DNA from: Pirellula staleyi DSM 6068
Lineage (GTDB): Bacteria > Planctomycetota > Planctomycetia > Pirellulales > Pirellulaceae
NCBI GenBank assembly: GCA_945875845.1
Contig: CAMCMB010000025.1
Coordinates: 1 to 64,000, forward strand
Direction: 5' to 3'
DNA length: 64,000 nucleotides
In this document: positions 34,924-44,315 of the stretch, piece by piece
How the letters are laid out: each line of letters begins with the position of its first letter
Position numbering within the stretch: the first letter of the stretch is position 1
Position numbers and translations under genes: made by a program
Notes under the pieces: generated by a model
The model's input: the letters and a program-made list of their open reading frames with translations, nothing else
Databases searched by the model: none
What the model was told of the DNA's origin: nothing

Positions 34924-36081
34924 ATGCTATCCATCCTATCAGGAAGAGGGCTGAAATTGGGGATCATCGCAGTGGTTGCGAGTGCAGTCTTCCTGTCTGG
35001 TTGCGATCAGCCCGCCCCAATCTCCAAGGAAACCAGACCAAATCCCGCTTCTGTTTCCGCTTCGGGAAACTCTCTAGAGCAGGAGCATCCCCATGTGTCC
35101 GGGGCGCATGGCGGAATAGTGGTTCCGATCGGCTCGGATAGCTATCATGCCGAAGCAGTCATTGAAAAAGATGGTGTTTTTCGTCTGCTGACTCTCGGGC
35201 CGGATGAAACTCGAATTCAAGAAGTAGATATCCAACTAATCAAGGCGTACGTCAAGGCAGCCGGCGAATCCGATGCGACGCCAATCGACATGAAAGCTGT
35301 GCCACAAGAAGGGGACGCGGATGGAAAGACCTCTCAATTTGTTGGCAAATTGCCAGATACGGCCATAGGGAAAACGATCGATGTCACGATTCCGAATCTG
35401 CGAATCGGCAGTGAACGCTTCCGAGTTGGATTCACAACTGCAGTCGTGTCGCACGATGGTGGCATGCCAGAGGCCGTCACAGGGGCCGAAGAGCAAAAGC
35501 TTTATTTCACACCTGGAGGCAAATACACACAAGCCGACATCGATGCGAACGGCAAATTACCCGCCGCAGCCAAATTCAAAGGATTCATGTCCAAACACGA
35601 TATGGCCCCCAAACCCGGTGACTTTATTTGCCCTGTGACTTTCACCAAAGCGAATCCAAAAATCGAGTGGACCGTCGATGGCAAAAAATATTTGTTTTGC
35701 TGCGCTCCCTGTGTGGACGAATTTGTTCGCATGGCCAAGGAGGAGCCCGACCAAATCAAAGCACCGGACGAGTACATGCAAAGCATGTCCACTGCACTTT
35801 CGGCCCCCGAGCCAGCAAGCGTGAACAAACTGGCAGATCCAAAAATCGCCGCGGCGCTTGCCGCTTTGGACGATGACGATCGTTTAGTGGCTCAATCGCA
35901 AAAGTTTTGTGCAGTCGTGACGAACAGCCCACTTGGCTCCATGGGAACTCCCATCAAAATCGATGTCAATGGCCAGCCGGTCTTTCTGTGCTGCAAGGGC
36001 TGCAAGACCAAAGCCCTTCGCGATCCGGAAGCCACGCTCGCGGCTGTGGCAAAGCTAAAGTCAGCCAATGCTGACAAATAG
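34924..36081 (+). CDS. lipoprotein with two YHS-like metal-binding modules, efflux-associated
   Basis: A lipoprotein signal (GIIAVVASAVFLSGC) starts a 385-residue protein. Residues 50-200 form a His-rich beta domain (EQEHPHVSGAHGGIVVPIGS). Two YHS/TRASH-like modules follow. The first has FICPVTFTKANP and KKYLFCCAPCVDEF; the second has KFCAVVTNSPLGSMG and VFLCCKGCKTKAL. The C...CCxxC patterns suggest binding of a thiophilic metal such as copper or silver. The start at 34924 places the signal at the N-terminus. The adaptor gene begins 25 bases after the stop, so it should be a periplasmic metal-binding part of the RND system. Confidence 0.85.
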   Translation: MLSILSGRGLKLGIIAVVASAVFLSGCDQPAPISKETRPNPASVSASGNSLEQEHPHVSGAHGGIVVPIGSDSYHAEAVIEKDGVFRLLTLGPDETRIQEVDIQLIKAYVKAAGESDATPIDMKAVPQEGDADGKTSQFVGKLPDTAIGKTIDVTIPNLRIGSERFRVGFTTAVVSHDGGMPEAVTGAEEQKLYFTPGGKYTQADIDANGKLPAAAKFKGFMSKHDMAPKPGDFICPVTFTKANPKIEWTVDGKKYLFCCAPCVDEFVRMAKEEPDQIKAPDEYMQSMSTALSAPEPASVNKLADPKIAAALAALDDDDRLVAQSQKFCAVVTNSPLGSMGTPIKIDVNGQPVFLCCKGCKTKALRDPEATLAAVAKLKSANADK

Positions 36082-36106
36082 GTCGGCTCAAAGATCGGCT
36101 CAGACG

Positions 36107-38332
36107 ATGCCCAACAATCGATGGTCGCTTCTGTTTTTCGTTTGCAACTCTTTCACGTGGGTCAATGCCCATGAAGGCCATCGGCCGCTTCCGACGCGAG
36201 GAATGGAGGTCAATACGGACAAGGGTAGCATGGTTTTGACCAAGGCGGCTCGCGAAATTCTCGACGTGCAAACGGTTGAAGCAACTCCTCAGTCGATCCA
36301 TCGAAGCGTCACTGCCTATGGTTCCATCGTTGTGCCTTGGAACCAACATGCCGTCATCGCTTCATCGCTGAGTGGTCGCATTGTCGATCTGAAAGTTCGG
36401 CCTGGCGATTCGGTCATGGCGGGCCAAGTTCTCGCAGAATTGGATAGTTCGGAACTGGAGCAACTTCAATTGGAATTGCGTGCAGCTCAAGTAGACGTTT
36501 CGTTCTCTACGCAGCTAGTCGCTTCCACCGATGCCGCCAGTCGCTCCGGCGCGATTCCGGCGACTCGGTTGGCCGACGCTCGATTGAAACTTTTGCAGGA
36601 TCAATCTGCGGTCGAAGTGGCTAGCGCCAAGTGGAAGGCTCTTGGGCTGCCGATGTCCACGCTGAGCGCAATGCTCAACAATCCACAGCAACCCGTCAAG
36701 CAGAACTTGCCGCTATTGAGTCCTATTCAAGGCATCGTAACGCATGCCGATTTATCCATCGGAAAAGTAGTGGACCCAAAGGAGCATCTCTTTGAGATAC
36801 TTGACGACAGAGTGGTATGGCTCAAAATTGGGGTCCTCGAAAAGGATTTAGCGAGCGTTGCTGTGGGCCAATCGGTGAGCTTTCGTGCCACGTCGATTCC
36901 TTTGCATGAGTTCTCAGGCGTGATCGATGTCGTCGACTCCTTTCTGGATCCTGATTCTCATATGGGACTGGTTTGGGCGACGCTTCGCAACGCATCGGAT
37001 AGCAGTTCTCAACTATTGCCGGGTATGTCAGGTTCCGTCCGGATTGCACGGGCTACACCATCCAACCAAAACCAACGGCTCGCGATCCCTATGGCTGCGG
37101 TCATTCGCGACGGAGCGGAGAGATTTGTACTGGTGGAAAAGGAGCAGACCAACGCCGCATCGACGTATCAGAAGCAATCCGTTGCACTTGGGGATCGGGC
37201 CGGAACTGCCATTGAGGTTTTGGGGGGCGACTTGTTCCCCGGTGATCGAGTGGTCACGCGTGGCAGTCATGAGCTTGGAAGTTTCTTCGCGAAAGGAGTG
37301 TTATCGGTTCGTCCCGAAGTGGCTCGCGATATTCACTTAGAGGTGCAACCGGTGTCGATGCAATCGATTGCACGCACGATCAATGTCGATGGGGTCGTCG
37401 ATGTACCACCCATGAATCGCAGCGTCGCATCGTCGCAACTGGGCGGTACGATTCAATCCATATTGGTGGACCGTGGGGCAAAGGTACGTCGGGGCGACAT
37501 TCTGGCGGAAATACGTAGCCAGCCCTTTCAGAATCTGCAACTCGATCTGATCAAGGTGCAACTCGACCTGGGATTGCAGCAAAGTATCCTCGGAAATCTT
37601 AAGGCTGCAGTCGATGCTATTTCTCAGCGTCGTCTTTGGGAGACGGAGAGTCTGGTCAATCAGTTGACGAGTCGCCGCGATACGATCGCTATGCAGCTCA
37701 AAACTGTAGGATTGATGCCGGACCAAATTGACGCAATTGCATCGAGAAGGCAACTGGTGCCCTCCCTACCGGTGCGAGCTCCTATCGACGGTGTGATTGT
37801 CGGATTCGATAAGTTCCTGGGCCACGTTGTTCGACCCGATGAACCGATCCTGGAAATACATGATTTGCGTCATGCATGGGTACAAGGTTTTATTTCGGAA
37901 CGAGATTTCCCAACCATTCACCTTGGACAATCGGTACGAGTTCGCTTGGTGACATCACCCGACGAAGTACTCAAGGGAACCATCGTGAGGAGTGGGAAAT
38001 CCATTTCCGAAGTCGATCGAACACTGTCGGTATGGATTGAATTGGAGGAGTTGCCAAGCTTCCAGGTCCAGCACAACATGCTGGCGAGGATCAGTATCGA
38101 GACCGGGGAGAGCACAAGCGGACTCTCGGTCCCAAGAGATGCAATTGTTCGCGAAGGAATGCGGTCCTATGTGTTTATTGAAGGTCAGAACAAAACGTTC
38201 GAACGACGGTTTGTCGTCCCCGGGGCCAGAAATGACTTACAAGTGATTGTCGATGAAGGACTTGGGGTTGGCGAATCCGTAGCGGTCCGCGGTGCGGCGT
38301 CGCTTCAGTCTGGCTATGCGGCCTTGAAGTGA
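36107..38332 (+). CDS. double-headed RND/HlyD-type periplasmic adaptor (CusB/CzcB-like)
   Basis: The protein has about 741 residues, nearly twice the normal 350-450 for this family, and contains two adaptor units in tandem. Unit 1 (about 35-370) has HAVIASSLSGRIVDLKVRPG, hairpin LEQLQLELRAAQ, LLSPIQGIVTHADLSIGK and VVTRGSHELGSFF. Unit 2 (about 375-741) has NRSVASSQLGGTIQSILVDR, a second helical hairpin, VRAPIDGVIVGFDKFLGHVV and ESVAVRGAASLQSGY. Each unit has its own lipoyl, barrel and membrane-proximal parts. An N-terminal signal peptide (WSLLFFVCNSFTWVNA) is followed by HEGHRPLP. I prefer the start at 36107; 36068 would overlap the previous gene by 14 bases. It links the inner-membrane pump to the outer membrane. 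Confidence 0.88.
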   Translation: MPNNRWSLLFFVCNSFTWVNAHEGHRPLPTRGMEVNTDKGSMVLTKAAREILDVQTVEATPQSIHRSVTAYGSIVVPWNQHAVIASSLSGRIVDLKVRPGDSVMAGQVLAELDSSELEQLQLELRAAQVDVSFSTQLVASTDAASRSGAIPATRLADARLKLLQDQSAVEVASAKWKALGLPMSTLSAMLNNPQQPVKQNLPLLSPIQGIVTHADLSIGKVVDPKEHLFEILDDRVVWLKIGVLEKDLASVAVGQSVSFRATSIPLHEFSGVIDVVDSFLDPDSHMGLVWATLRNASDSSSQLLPGMSGSVRIARATPSNQNQRLAIPMAAVIRDGAERFVLVEKEQTNAASTYQKQSVALGDRAGTAIEVLGGDLFPGDRVVTRGSHELGSFFAKGVLSVRPEVARDIHLEVQPVSMQSIARTINVDGVVDVPPMNRSVASSQLGGTIQSILVDRGAKVRRGDILAEIRSQPFQNLQLDLIKVQLDLGLQQSILGNLKAAVDAISQRRLWETESLVNQLTSRRDTIAMQLKTVGLMPDQIDAIASRRQLVPSLPVRAPIDGVIVGFDKFLGHVVRPDEPILEIHDLRHAWVQGFISERDFPTIHLGQSVRVRLVTSPDEVLKGTIVRSGKSISEVDRTLSVWIELEELPSFQVQHNMLARISIETGESTSGLSVPRDAIVREGMRSYVFIEGQNKTFERRFVVPGARNDLQVIVDEGLGVGESVAVRGAASLQSGYAALK

Positions 38333-38355
38333 ATGTTGAAATTATTTTGGTTGAC

Positions 38356-38420
38356 TCACCGGACGGCTCGCGCCGTTCCGCTACCCAATGTTCGCGGCAG
38401 GGGCGCGAGCCCTCCGGTGA
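38356..38420. repeat. CACCGG/CTCGCGCC palindromic repeat, copy 1
   Basis: TCACCGGACGGCTCGCGCC pairs imperfectly with GGGGCGCGAGCCCTCCGGTGA about 25 bases further on. The unit lies between the adaptor and pump genes. A close relative is at 46508-46575. It may modulate transcript stability between the two genes. Confidence 0.8.
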
Positions 38421-38527
38421 TGGCCCAAGCATTTTTTCACAGCCTTGGAGCGAAAGGCGACGATCATAAAATCACAGCCTCTTCCGAAAACGCCCCGTCG
38501 CCTCATTTGGAAAATAAATAAGACCCT

Positions 38528-41500
38528 ATGCTCAATGCCATTATCAAGTTCTCACTTCATAACCGCGGCATCGTGCTTATTGTCGGTTTGCTAATTCTGC
38601 TGTACGGTGGATATCAGCTCAGTCAAATGCCGGTCGATGTCTTTCCGGATTTGAATCGACCCACCGTCACGATCATGACCGAGTCGCCTGGGCTGGCCCC
38701 GGAAGAGGTCGAGGTGCTGGTGACGCGCCCCATTGAATACCAGCTCAATGGCGCAACGGGTGTGAAGCGTGTCCGCTCTGCATCCGGCATCGGTCTATCG
38801 ATCGTATGGGTGGAATTCGAGTGGGGGACCGACATCTATCGAGATCGACAGATCGTCGCCGAAAAAGTGCAAATCGTCCGCGAGCGTTTGCCAAAGGGTA
38901 TCAACCCGGTGATGGCCCCTATCTCCTCCATCATGGGCGAAATCATGCTGCTCGGACTTCGAAGTCAAGAGGAACCGACAGAGGAGGATTCCCTGGAATC
39001 GCAGCGGATGCAGTTGCGAACGCTCGGCGAGTTCACCATCCGAAATCGTCTGCTTGCAGTCGAAGGCGTTTCGCAGGTTACGGTCATGGGTGGGACTCTC
39101 AAGCAATATCAAATCATTACCTCGCCTGACCGGTTGGCGGCACAAAATGTCACCTTGGCACAGCTGACCGCTGCTGCTGAAAAAGCGAATGTGTTGGCCG
39201 GTGGTGGGATCATGGTACGTCCACCCAAAGAATCGCTCATACGTATCAGCGGCCAGTCGCTATCGCTCGAAGAGATCGAGAACTCGCCTATCCTGTGGCG
39301 AGGAAAACGAGCCGTGCTCATCAAAGAAGTGGCGGATGTTCGCTTTGGCGGACCTGTCAAACGTGGCGATGGGAGCGTCCGAGTCAAAACGGCCCAAGGT
39401 GTCGAAGGCGGCTCAGCAGTGATCCTGGCCGTTCAAAAGCAACCGGGAGCTGACACCTTAACGCTCGATCGCGAAATCGACAGCGTTCTCAATGGTTTGC
39501 AAGCCGACTTGCCAAAAGATGTGGTCATTGAGCGTCGCATTTTCAAACAAGCCGACTTCATTCGTTCCGCCATAGAGAACGTCATTGAAGCCGTTCGCGA
39601 TGGGGCACTTTGGGTAGTCATTGTCTTGTTTCTGTTTATGTGGAACTTTCGCACGAGCATCAGTTCGCTCACATCGATGCCCTTGTCGATTTTCTTGACC
39701 TTCCTAATCTTCCACTGGTGCGGCATCACGATCAACACCATGACGCTTGGAGGAATTGCGGTCGCTATTGGTGATTTGGTTGATGATTCCATCGTGGATA
39801 TCGAAAACATCTACCGTCGACTCAAAGAGAATCGCCACTTGCCCGTAGAAGCGCAGCGGCCAGCCATCGATGTGATATACGACGCATCCTGCGAGGTCAG
39901 AAATTCCATTGTTTACGCAACACTGATCGTTTCCCTTGTTGTGCTACCCCTATTCTCGATGGACGGACTCGAGGGGCGGATGTTCGCGCCGCTGGGTTTG
40001 TCGTACATAACTGCGCTGATGGCTTCGCTCGCCGTTTCTCTTACCATTACACCGGTGTTGGCGTTCTATTTGCTACCGGGTGCGAAATTCCTGGACGATC
40101 GCCGTGATCCATTCTTGCTTCGAGTCCTAAAAGGCATCGTTTCACGGGTCTTGCGAGTCACACTGAGAAATGCGAACGCCGTGCTCATCGGGACACTTGT
40201 TTGCGTCACACTTTCTTTGACGACGTTGTACTGGATGGGTGGCGAGTTCTTGCCACCGTTCAACGAAGGGACTTTTACAATCAGCTTTCAGGCCGAGCCA
40301 GGGACAAGTCTTATTGAGAGCCAACGGTTGGCCGAACGCGCGGAGAAAATGCTGCTTGACATTCCGGAGGTAACCGCCGTTTCTCGTCGGACGGGTCGGG
40401 CGGAGTTGGACGAACACGCCGAGGGGGTCAATTCCTCTGAAATCGATGTGCAAGTGGCGCAGCACCGTCAGAATCGTCCAGGGATCCTTTTTGCGTTGAT
40501 TCGATTGGTCCCCATTGCTCATCTTTGGGGTGTTGAGACGCGGGGGCGACCGCATGATGTGGTCATGGCCGAGTTACGGGACAAAGTGACTTTGATTCCC
40601 GGCATCAAAGCGAACATTGGGCAACCGATTTCGCATCGACTGGACCATATCATGTCCGGTGTTCGTGCACAGATTGCGGTCAAAGTATTTGGCAATGATC
40701 TTCGAGAGCTTCGCGATGCCAGTCAAGATGTGTACACAGCCATGAGCAGTGTTCCCGGTGTTGTCGATTTGCAAGTGGAACCGCAGGTCGAGGTGACCCA
40801 AGTGCGGTTGCAAGTGCGTCGCGAGGACGCTGCTCGGTACGGACTTTCGCCAGGTGACGTCGCCGAACTGATGGAAACGGCCTACCAAGGTCGAGTTGTT
40901 TCGCAAGTGCTCGACGAAGATCGCTACTTTGGACTGGTGGTTTGGTACGACGAAGCTTCGCGGAATGACCCTGATGTCATCGCAGAGACGATCATCGAGA
41001 CCCCATCCGGGCGACGCGTTGCGCTCGGCGAAGTGGTCGATGTATTGGATACAACTGGGCCGAACACACTCAATCGAGAGCACGTGCAGCGGCGAATTGT
41101 CGTTTTTTGCAACGTACAAGGTCGCGACTTGACGAGTGTCGTCAACGCAATTCGCGTCGCTACGGAACCGATCGCAAAGCGATTGCGCGGGTTACCGGGC
41201 GACTATCACATCGAGTATGGTGGGCAGTTCGAAGCGCAGCGTGATGCGAACATTCGTCTTTTGATTTTGGGCAGCTTGTCTATCGTCGGCGTTTTTCTAC
41301 TGCTCATTAAATGTCTTGGATCTTGGCGGGCCGCTTTGCAAGTGCTTGTCAATATCCCTCTAGCAGCGATGGGGTCCATTATCACGCTGTTGATTGTGAA
41401 TCAGCCATCCTTCGAAGTACTAGCTGCCGCACCATGGTGGCAATGGCCAAGCGTTTGGATTGGCGCGACGACGCTGTCGGTAGCTCATTGGGTTGGCTTC

Positions 41501-41866
41501 ATCACGTTGATCGGGATCGTCAGTCGGAACGGCATCATGATGATTTCGCATTACATGCACTTGATGGAACACGAGGGTGAAACCTTTAGCGAGTCGATGA
41601 TTATTCGTGGCAGTCTTGAACGCCTGGCTCCCGTGATGATGACGGCAATGACCAGTTTCATCGGATTGCTGCCGCTCGTTCTCGGAGCGGGTCAGACAGG
41701 CAAGGAAATCCTCTACCCACTCGCTTTAGTCGTTTTCGGCGGCATGTTGACATCGACGTTGCTCGATCAGCTCGTCACGCCTGCCTTGTTTTACCGTTTC
41801 GGTGCTCGCAGCGTCGGTGCTCGCAGCGTCGGTGCTCGCAGCGTCGGGCGCGTGCTGACAAAATAG
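38528..41866 (+). CDS. CusA/CzcA-type heavy-metal RND efflux pump
   Basis: This 1,112-residue inner-membrane transporter shows the RND order: TM1 at 12-30, a large periplasmic loop (PVDVFPDLNRPTVTIMTESP, GLAPEEVEVLVTRPIEYQLN), TM2-6 with GGIAVAIGDLVDDSIVDIEN, a second periplasmic loop, and TM8-12 ending in ILYPLALVVFGGMLTSTLLD. The TM4 acidic residues in GDLVDDSIVDIEN are those used for proton coupling in the HME class. It should export a metal cation using the proton gradient, with the double adaptor upstream; no TolC-like partner is in view. The last residues are a threefold GARSV repeat arising from a 15-base tandem repeat, absent from ordinary members. Confidence 0.93.
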   Translation: MLNAIIKFSLHNRGIVLIVGLLILLYGGYQLSQMPVDVFPDLNRPTVTIMTESPGLAPEEVEVLVTRPIEYQLNGATGVKRVRSASGIGLSIVWVEFEWGTDIYRDRQIVAEKVQIVRERLPKGINPVMAPISSIMGEIMLLGLRSQEEPTEEDSLESQRMQLRTLGEFTIRNRLLAVEGVSQVTVMGGTLKQYQIITSPDRLAAQNVTLAQLTAAAEKANVLAGGGIMVRPPKESLIRISGQSLSLEEIENSPILWRGKRAVLIKEVADVRFGGPVKRGDGSVRVKTAQGVEGGSAVILAVQKQPGADTLTLDREIDSVLNGLQADLPKDVVIERRIFKQADFIRSAIENVIEAVRDGALWVVIVLFLFMWNFRTSISSLTSMPLSIFLTFLIFHWCGITINTMTLGGIAVAIGDLVDDSIVDIENIYRRLKENRHLPVEAQRPAIDVIYDASCEVRNSIVYATLIVSLVVLPLFSMDGLEGRMFAPLGLSYITALMASLAVSLTITPVLAFYLLPGAKFLDDRRDPFLLRVLKGIVSRVLRVTLRNANAVLIGTLVCVTLSLTTLYWMGGEFLPPFNEGTFTISFQAEPGTSLIESQRLAERAEKMLLDIPEVTAVSRRTGRAELDEHAEGVNSSEIDVQVAQHRQNRPGILFALIRLVPIAHLWGVETRGRPHDVVMAELRDKVTLIPGIKANIGQPISHRLDHIMSGVRAQIAVKVFGNDLRELRDASQDVYTAMSSVPGVVDLQVEPQVEVTQVRLQVRREDAARYGLSPGDVAELMETAYQGRVVSQVLDEDRYFGLVVWYDEASRNDPDVIAETIIETPSGRRVALGEVVDVLDTTGPNTLNREHVQRRIVVFCNVQGRDLTSVVNAIRVATEPIAKRLRGLPGDYHIEYGGQFEAQRDANIRLLILGSLSIVGVFLLLIKCLGSWRAALQVLVNIPLAAMGSIITLLIVNQPSFEVLAAAPWWQWPSVWIGATTLSVAHWVGFITLIGIVSRNGIMMISHYMHLMEHEGETFSESMIIRGSLERLAPVMMTAMTSFIGLLPLVLGAGQTGKEILYPLALVVFGGMLTSTLLDQLVTPALFYRFGARSVGARSVGARSVGRVLTK
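41801..41845 (+). repeat. 15-bp in-frame tandem repeat at the pump C-terminus
   Basis: GGTGCTCGCAGCGTC occurs three times exactly and adds three GARSV units just before the stop. The period is a multiple of three, so copy-number changes would keep the frame. Confidence 0.95.
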
Positions 41867-41902
41867 GCGAAAGGAGACTGCTGATTTAATCCGCATTAAT
41901 CC

Positions 41903-42055
41903 CAACCCGACGCATTACGGTTTGTTGATTTGATGGTACGACGGACTTCCAAGTCCGTCGAATTCCCCATTGACGGACTTGGAAGTCCGTCCTACCGCCC
42001 TTAACCAATAACGACTTCATTAAATCAACAGCCCGTAGCGCTTCGGGTTGTGATC
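41903..42055. repeat. MITE-like palindromic element, copy 3 (core 41935-41996)
   Basis: The 62-base cruciform core matches the other copies with two changes. Its flanks AACCCGACGCATTACGG and GTAGCGCTTCGGGTT form an outer inverted repeat. The long arms of copies 2 and 5 are missing, so this looks like an internally shortened version. Confidence 0.85.
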
Positions 42056-42151
42056 GAGCCTTTGCTTGTAGCAAATCCAATAAATCAGCAGTCTCTAAAA
42101 GGGCGAGGGAAGGAGGACTCCAAAAGCTGTAGAAGGAGTAAAGAATCGTAA

Positions 42152-42213
42152 AATAGAAAAAATACCCCGGCCAGGTGCAATGAGGCGGACACTGCACACT
42201 GGCCGATGGGGTA
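42152..42213 (-). terminator. strong intrinsic terminator on the minus strand
   Basis: On the minus strand the stem TACCCC-GGCCAG-GTGCA pairs with TGCAC-CTGGCC-GGGGTA, 17 pairs with one bulge and a small internal gap, and is followed by TTTTTTCTATTT. No minus-strand protein gene precedes it within 2.4 kb, so it presumably ends a non-coding transcript. Confidence 0.75.
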
Positions 42214-42440
42214 CTCTGCGGTCGGCGAACCGACGCAAATCCATTTGGACTCATGCTTTTAGATCGAAGCATCGAGAGCGTGGAGCTGTGGGTTTAGTCC
42301 ACAAGCTCCGCCACTCAGTCGACGTTGGGTAGAACAGGGATGTGCACAACATTCGGGCACATTCCCACTTAGGAACGTGGAAGCAATGTTTGTGCCAAAA
42401 CCCTGTTTTGCGACAGAAGTGAAGGGATTCCACCCATGAC
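42152..42440 (-). ncRNA. candidate structured non-coding RNA
   Basis: Reading the minus strand, an AACAGGG / CCCTGTT helix closes over nested GGCACA / TTGTGCC and TTCCCAC / GTGGAA pairs (42334-42415). A GGAGCTTGTGG / CCCACAGCTCC hairpin follows (about 42281-42309), then an ATGCTT / AAGCAT hairpin, a GCGTCGGTTCGCCGAC hairpin and finally the terminator at 42213-42152. No ORF in it resembles a protein. It does not match the tmRNA, RNase P or SRP RNA patterns I know. The 5' end is not determined, and the hairpins could also be read on the plus strand as a leuA leader. Confidence 0.4.
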
Positions 42441-42629
42441 AACTTTTTTCGTTACGCTAAGCTATGCAAAACTCCCCAAGGTTTGGGGCGGAACTCGCAG
42501 GGGCATCCGCTGCGCTATTCCCGACGGATCTCCGCATCTGCTTAAAATAGGGGCAACGCGAACCCTGCAGAACAAGTGATTGTCGTAGGATCGTGCTCGC
42601 AACAACCAATCAAAAAAAATCGAACCATT

Positions 42630-44237
42630 ATGACGAATCCCTCCATTGTCCCTGAATCCCCAAGTGCTTCCAAAGCGAATTCGACACTCCGTACGATCAA
42701 GATTTTCGATACGACGTTGCGGGATGGCGAACAATCGCCCGGTGGAAGCATGAATCTGACCGAAAAACTGAAGGTGGCTCAGGCGCTTTCGGATTTGGGG
42801 ATCGATGTGATGGAGGCCGGTTTTCCCATCGCCTCACCTGGAGATTTCGAGGCCGTGCGCGAGATTTCGGCCACCATTCGCGGTCCGATTATCTGCGGAT
42901 TGGCTCGATGCAACGACGGCGATATCGATCGGGCGTGGGAGGCATTGCAAAAAGCCCAGCAGGCTCGTATTCACGTCTTTCTTGCAACGAGCGCCATTCA
43001 CCGAGAATTCAAGCTGCGAATGTCTCAAGAGGAGATCATTCAACGAGCCGTCAAGGGAGTGCAGCGCGCGGTGTCGCATTGCGATGATGTCGAGTTCTCC
43101 GCAGAAGATGCAGCCAGAACCGAAATCGATTTCTTGTGCCGCGTTGTCGAAGCGGCCATCGATGCAGGCGCAACGACGATCAACGTTCCCGATACCGTGG
43201 GTTACACGACTCCCAATGAAATGTACGAACGCATTCAGTCCTTGCTCAATCGTGTCCCCAATATTGATAAAGCTGTCTTGAGTTGCCACTGCCACGATGA
43301 TCTTGGATTAGCGGTTGCAAATTCACTTGCCGCCGTTCAAGCGGGTGCCGGTCAAATTGAGTGCACCATCAATGGTATCGGGGAACGGGCTGGCAACTGC
43401 TCTCTTGAAGAAGTCGTTATGGCAATGCGAACCCGCCAGGAACTGTTTCACACCCAGACGCGGATCGTCACCGAGCGGCTTGTGCCTGTCAGTCGTTTGC
43501 TTTGTAAGATCACAGGCCTGGACGTTCAACGCAACAAAGCGATCGTGGGTCGAAATGCGTTTGCGCATGAGTCAGGCATCCATCAAGATGGCATGCTCAA
43601 AGATCGTAGCACTTATGAAATCATGCGCCCCGAAGATGTTGGTTTTGCAAAGACGGATCTCGTGCTCGGCAAGCACAGTGGTCGCGCCGCATTAGCGGAC
43701 CGAGCTCGCGAGTTAGGTTATCAACTTACCGGTGAGCAGTTGCAAACCGTGTTCGAGCAATTCAAGACATTAGCAGACAAGAAGAAAGAGCTTTACGATG
43801 GCGATATCGTCGCCTTGATACAGCAACAGATTAGCGGACCGACACAACGCGTTTGGTCTCTGGTTTCGTTCTCCGTTTCGAGCGGTAGCGGCAAAACGCC
43901 AACCGTTGAGTTAACCTTGCAACATGGGGACGAACAGTTCACCGAGCGAGTGGAACAAGGGGACGGTCCGATCGATGCAGCCTTCTGGGCAGTCGAAAAA
44001 ATAACGGGCATCAAGGTCGTATGCAAGGACTTTCGAGTTCGAAGCGCCACGATCGGACGCGATGCCTTGGGAGAGGTTACCGTCGAGGTTGAGCACGAAG
44101 GGCAAATGTACCGCGGAATGGGCACATCCACGGATACGGTGGAGTCAACCATCCAGGCGATGCTCAATGCGGTCAACCGAATTGTTACGGAAAAGACGGT
44201 TCGCTCTCAAGCTCGCGTCACGCCACAAGATGCATGA
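42630..44237 (+). CDS. leuA: 2-isopropylmalate synthase
   Basis: The enzyme condenses acetyl-CoA with 2-oxoisovalerate in the first committed step of leucine synthesis. The HMGL-like barrel begins IKIFDTTLRDGEQSPGGSMN and contains CHCHDDLGLAVANSLAAVQA and NGIGERAGNCSLEEV. GRNAFAHESGIHQDGMLKDR marks the linker. The C-terminal regulatory domain, which binds leucine for feedback inhibition, is complete (about 400-530). With the start at 42630 (MTNPSIVPESPS) the length is 535, slightly longer than usual owing to a 25-residue N-terminal extension. The preceding 370 bases may hold a regulatory leader. Confidence 0.96.
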   Translation: MTNPSIVPESPSASKANSTLRTIKIFDTTLRDGEQSPGGSMNLTEKLKVAQALSDLGIDVMEAGFPIASPGDFEAVREISATIRGPIICGLARCNDGDIDRAWEALQKAQQARIHVFLATSAIHREFKLRMSQEEIIQRAVKGVQRAVSHCDDVEFSAEDAARTEIDFLCRVVEAAIDAGATTINVPDTVGYTTPNEMYERIQSLLNRVPNIDKAVLSCHCHDDLGLAVANSLAAVQAGAGQIECTINGIGERAGNCSLEEVVMAMRTRQELFHTQTRIVTERLVPVSRLLCKITGLDVQRNKAIVGRNAFAHESGIHQDGMLKDRSTYEIMRPEDVGFAKTDLVLGKHSGRAALADRARELGYQLTGEQLQTVFEQFKTLADKKKELYDGDIVALIQQQISGPTQRVWSLVSFSVSSGSGKTPTVELTLQHGDEQFTERVEQGDGPIDAAFWAVEKITGIKVVCKDFRVRSATIGRDALGEVTVEVEHEGQMYRGMGTSTDTVESTIQAMLNAVNRIVTEKTVRSQARVTPQDA

Positions 44238-44260
44238 GGTGTCCTGAGTAAGTCGATGGA

Positions 44261-44310
44261 GTACAGGCTTTAGCCGTTGTTTTTGTAGATCGGTCGGCTA
44301 AAGCCTGTAC
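44261..44310. repeat. 16-bp perfect inverted repeat between leuA and pyrE
   Basis: GTACAGGCTTTAGCCG (44261-44276) is fully complementary to 44295-44310 across an 18-base loop. It lies between the convergent leuA and pyrE stops and probably works as a bidirectional transcription stop, though only a T-rich loop and no T-run is seen. It resembles a dispersed repeat. Confidence 0.8.
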
Positions 44311-44315
44311 ACCAA

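Larger units (their letters stand above)
41867..42629. other. intergenic region with MITE copy and hairpin-rich segment
   Basis: There is no supported protein gene. It carries MITE-like copy 3 (about 41903-42055) and a 280-base segment of strong hairpins ending in a minus-strand terminator (42152-42425), then the leuA leader. The short ORFs here are not coding-like. Confidence 0.7.

Noticed and set aside
42251-42442. 63-codon minus ORF inside the hairpin-rich segment before leuA
   Set aside because: It overlaps strong hairpins and a terminator, has no family pattern, and is more likely part of an RNA structure or repeat.
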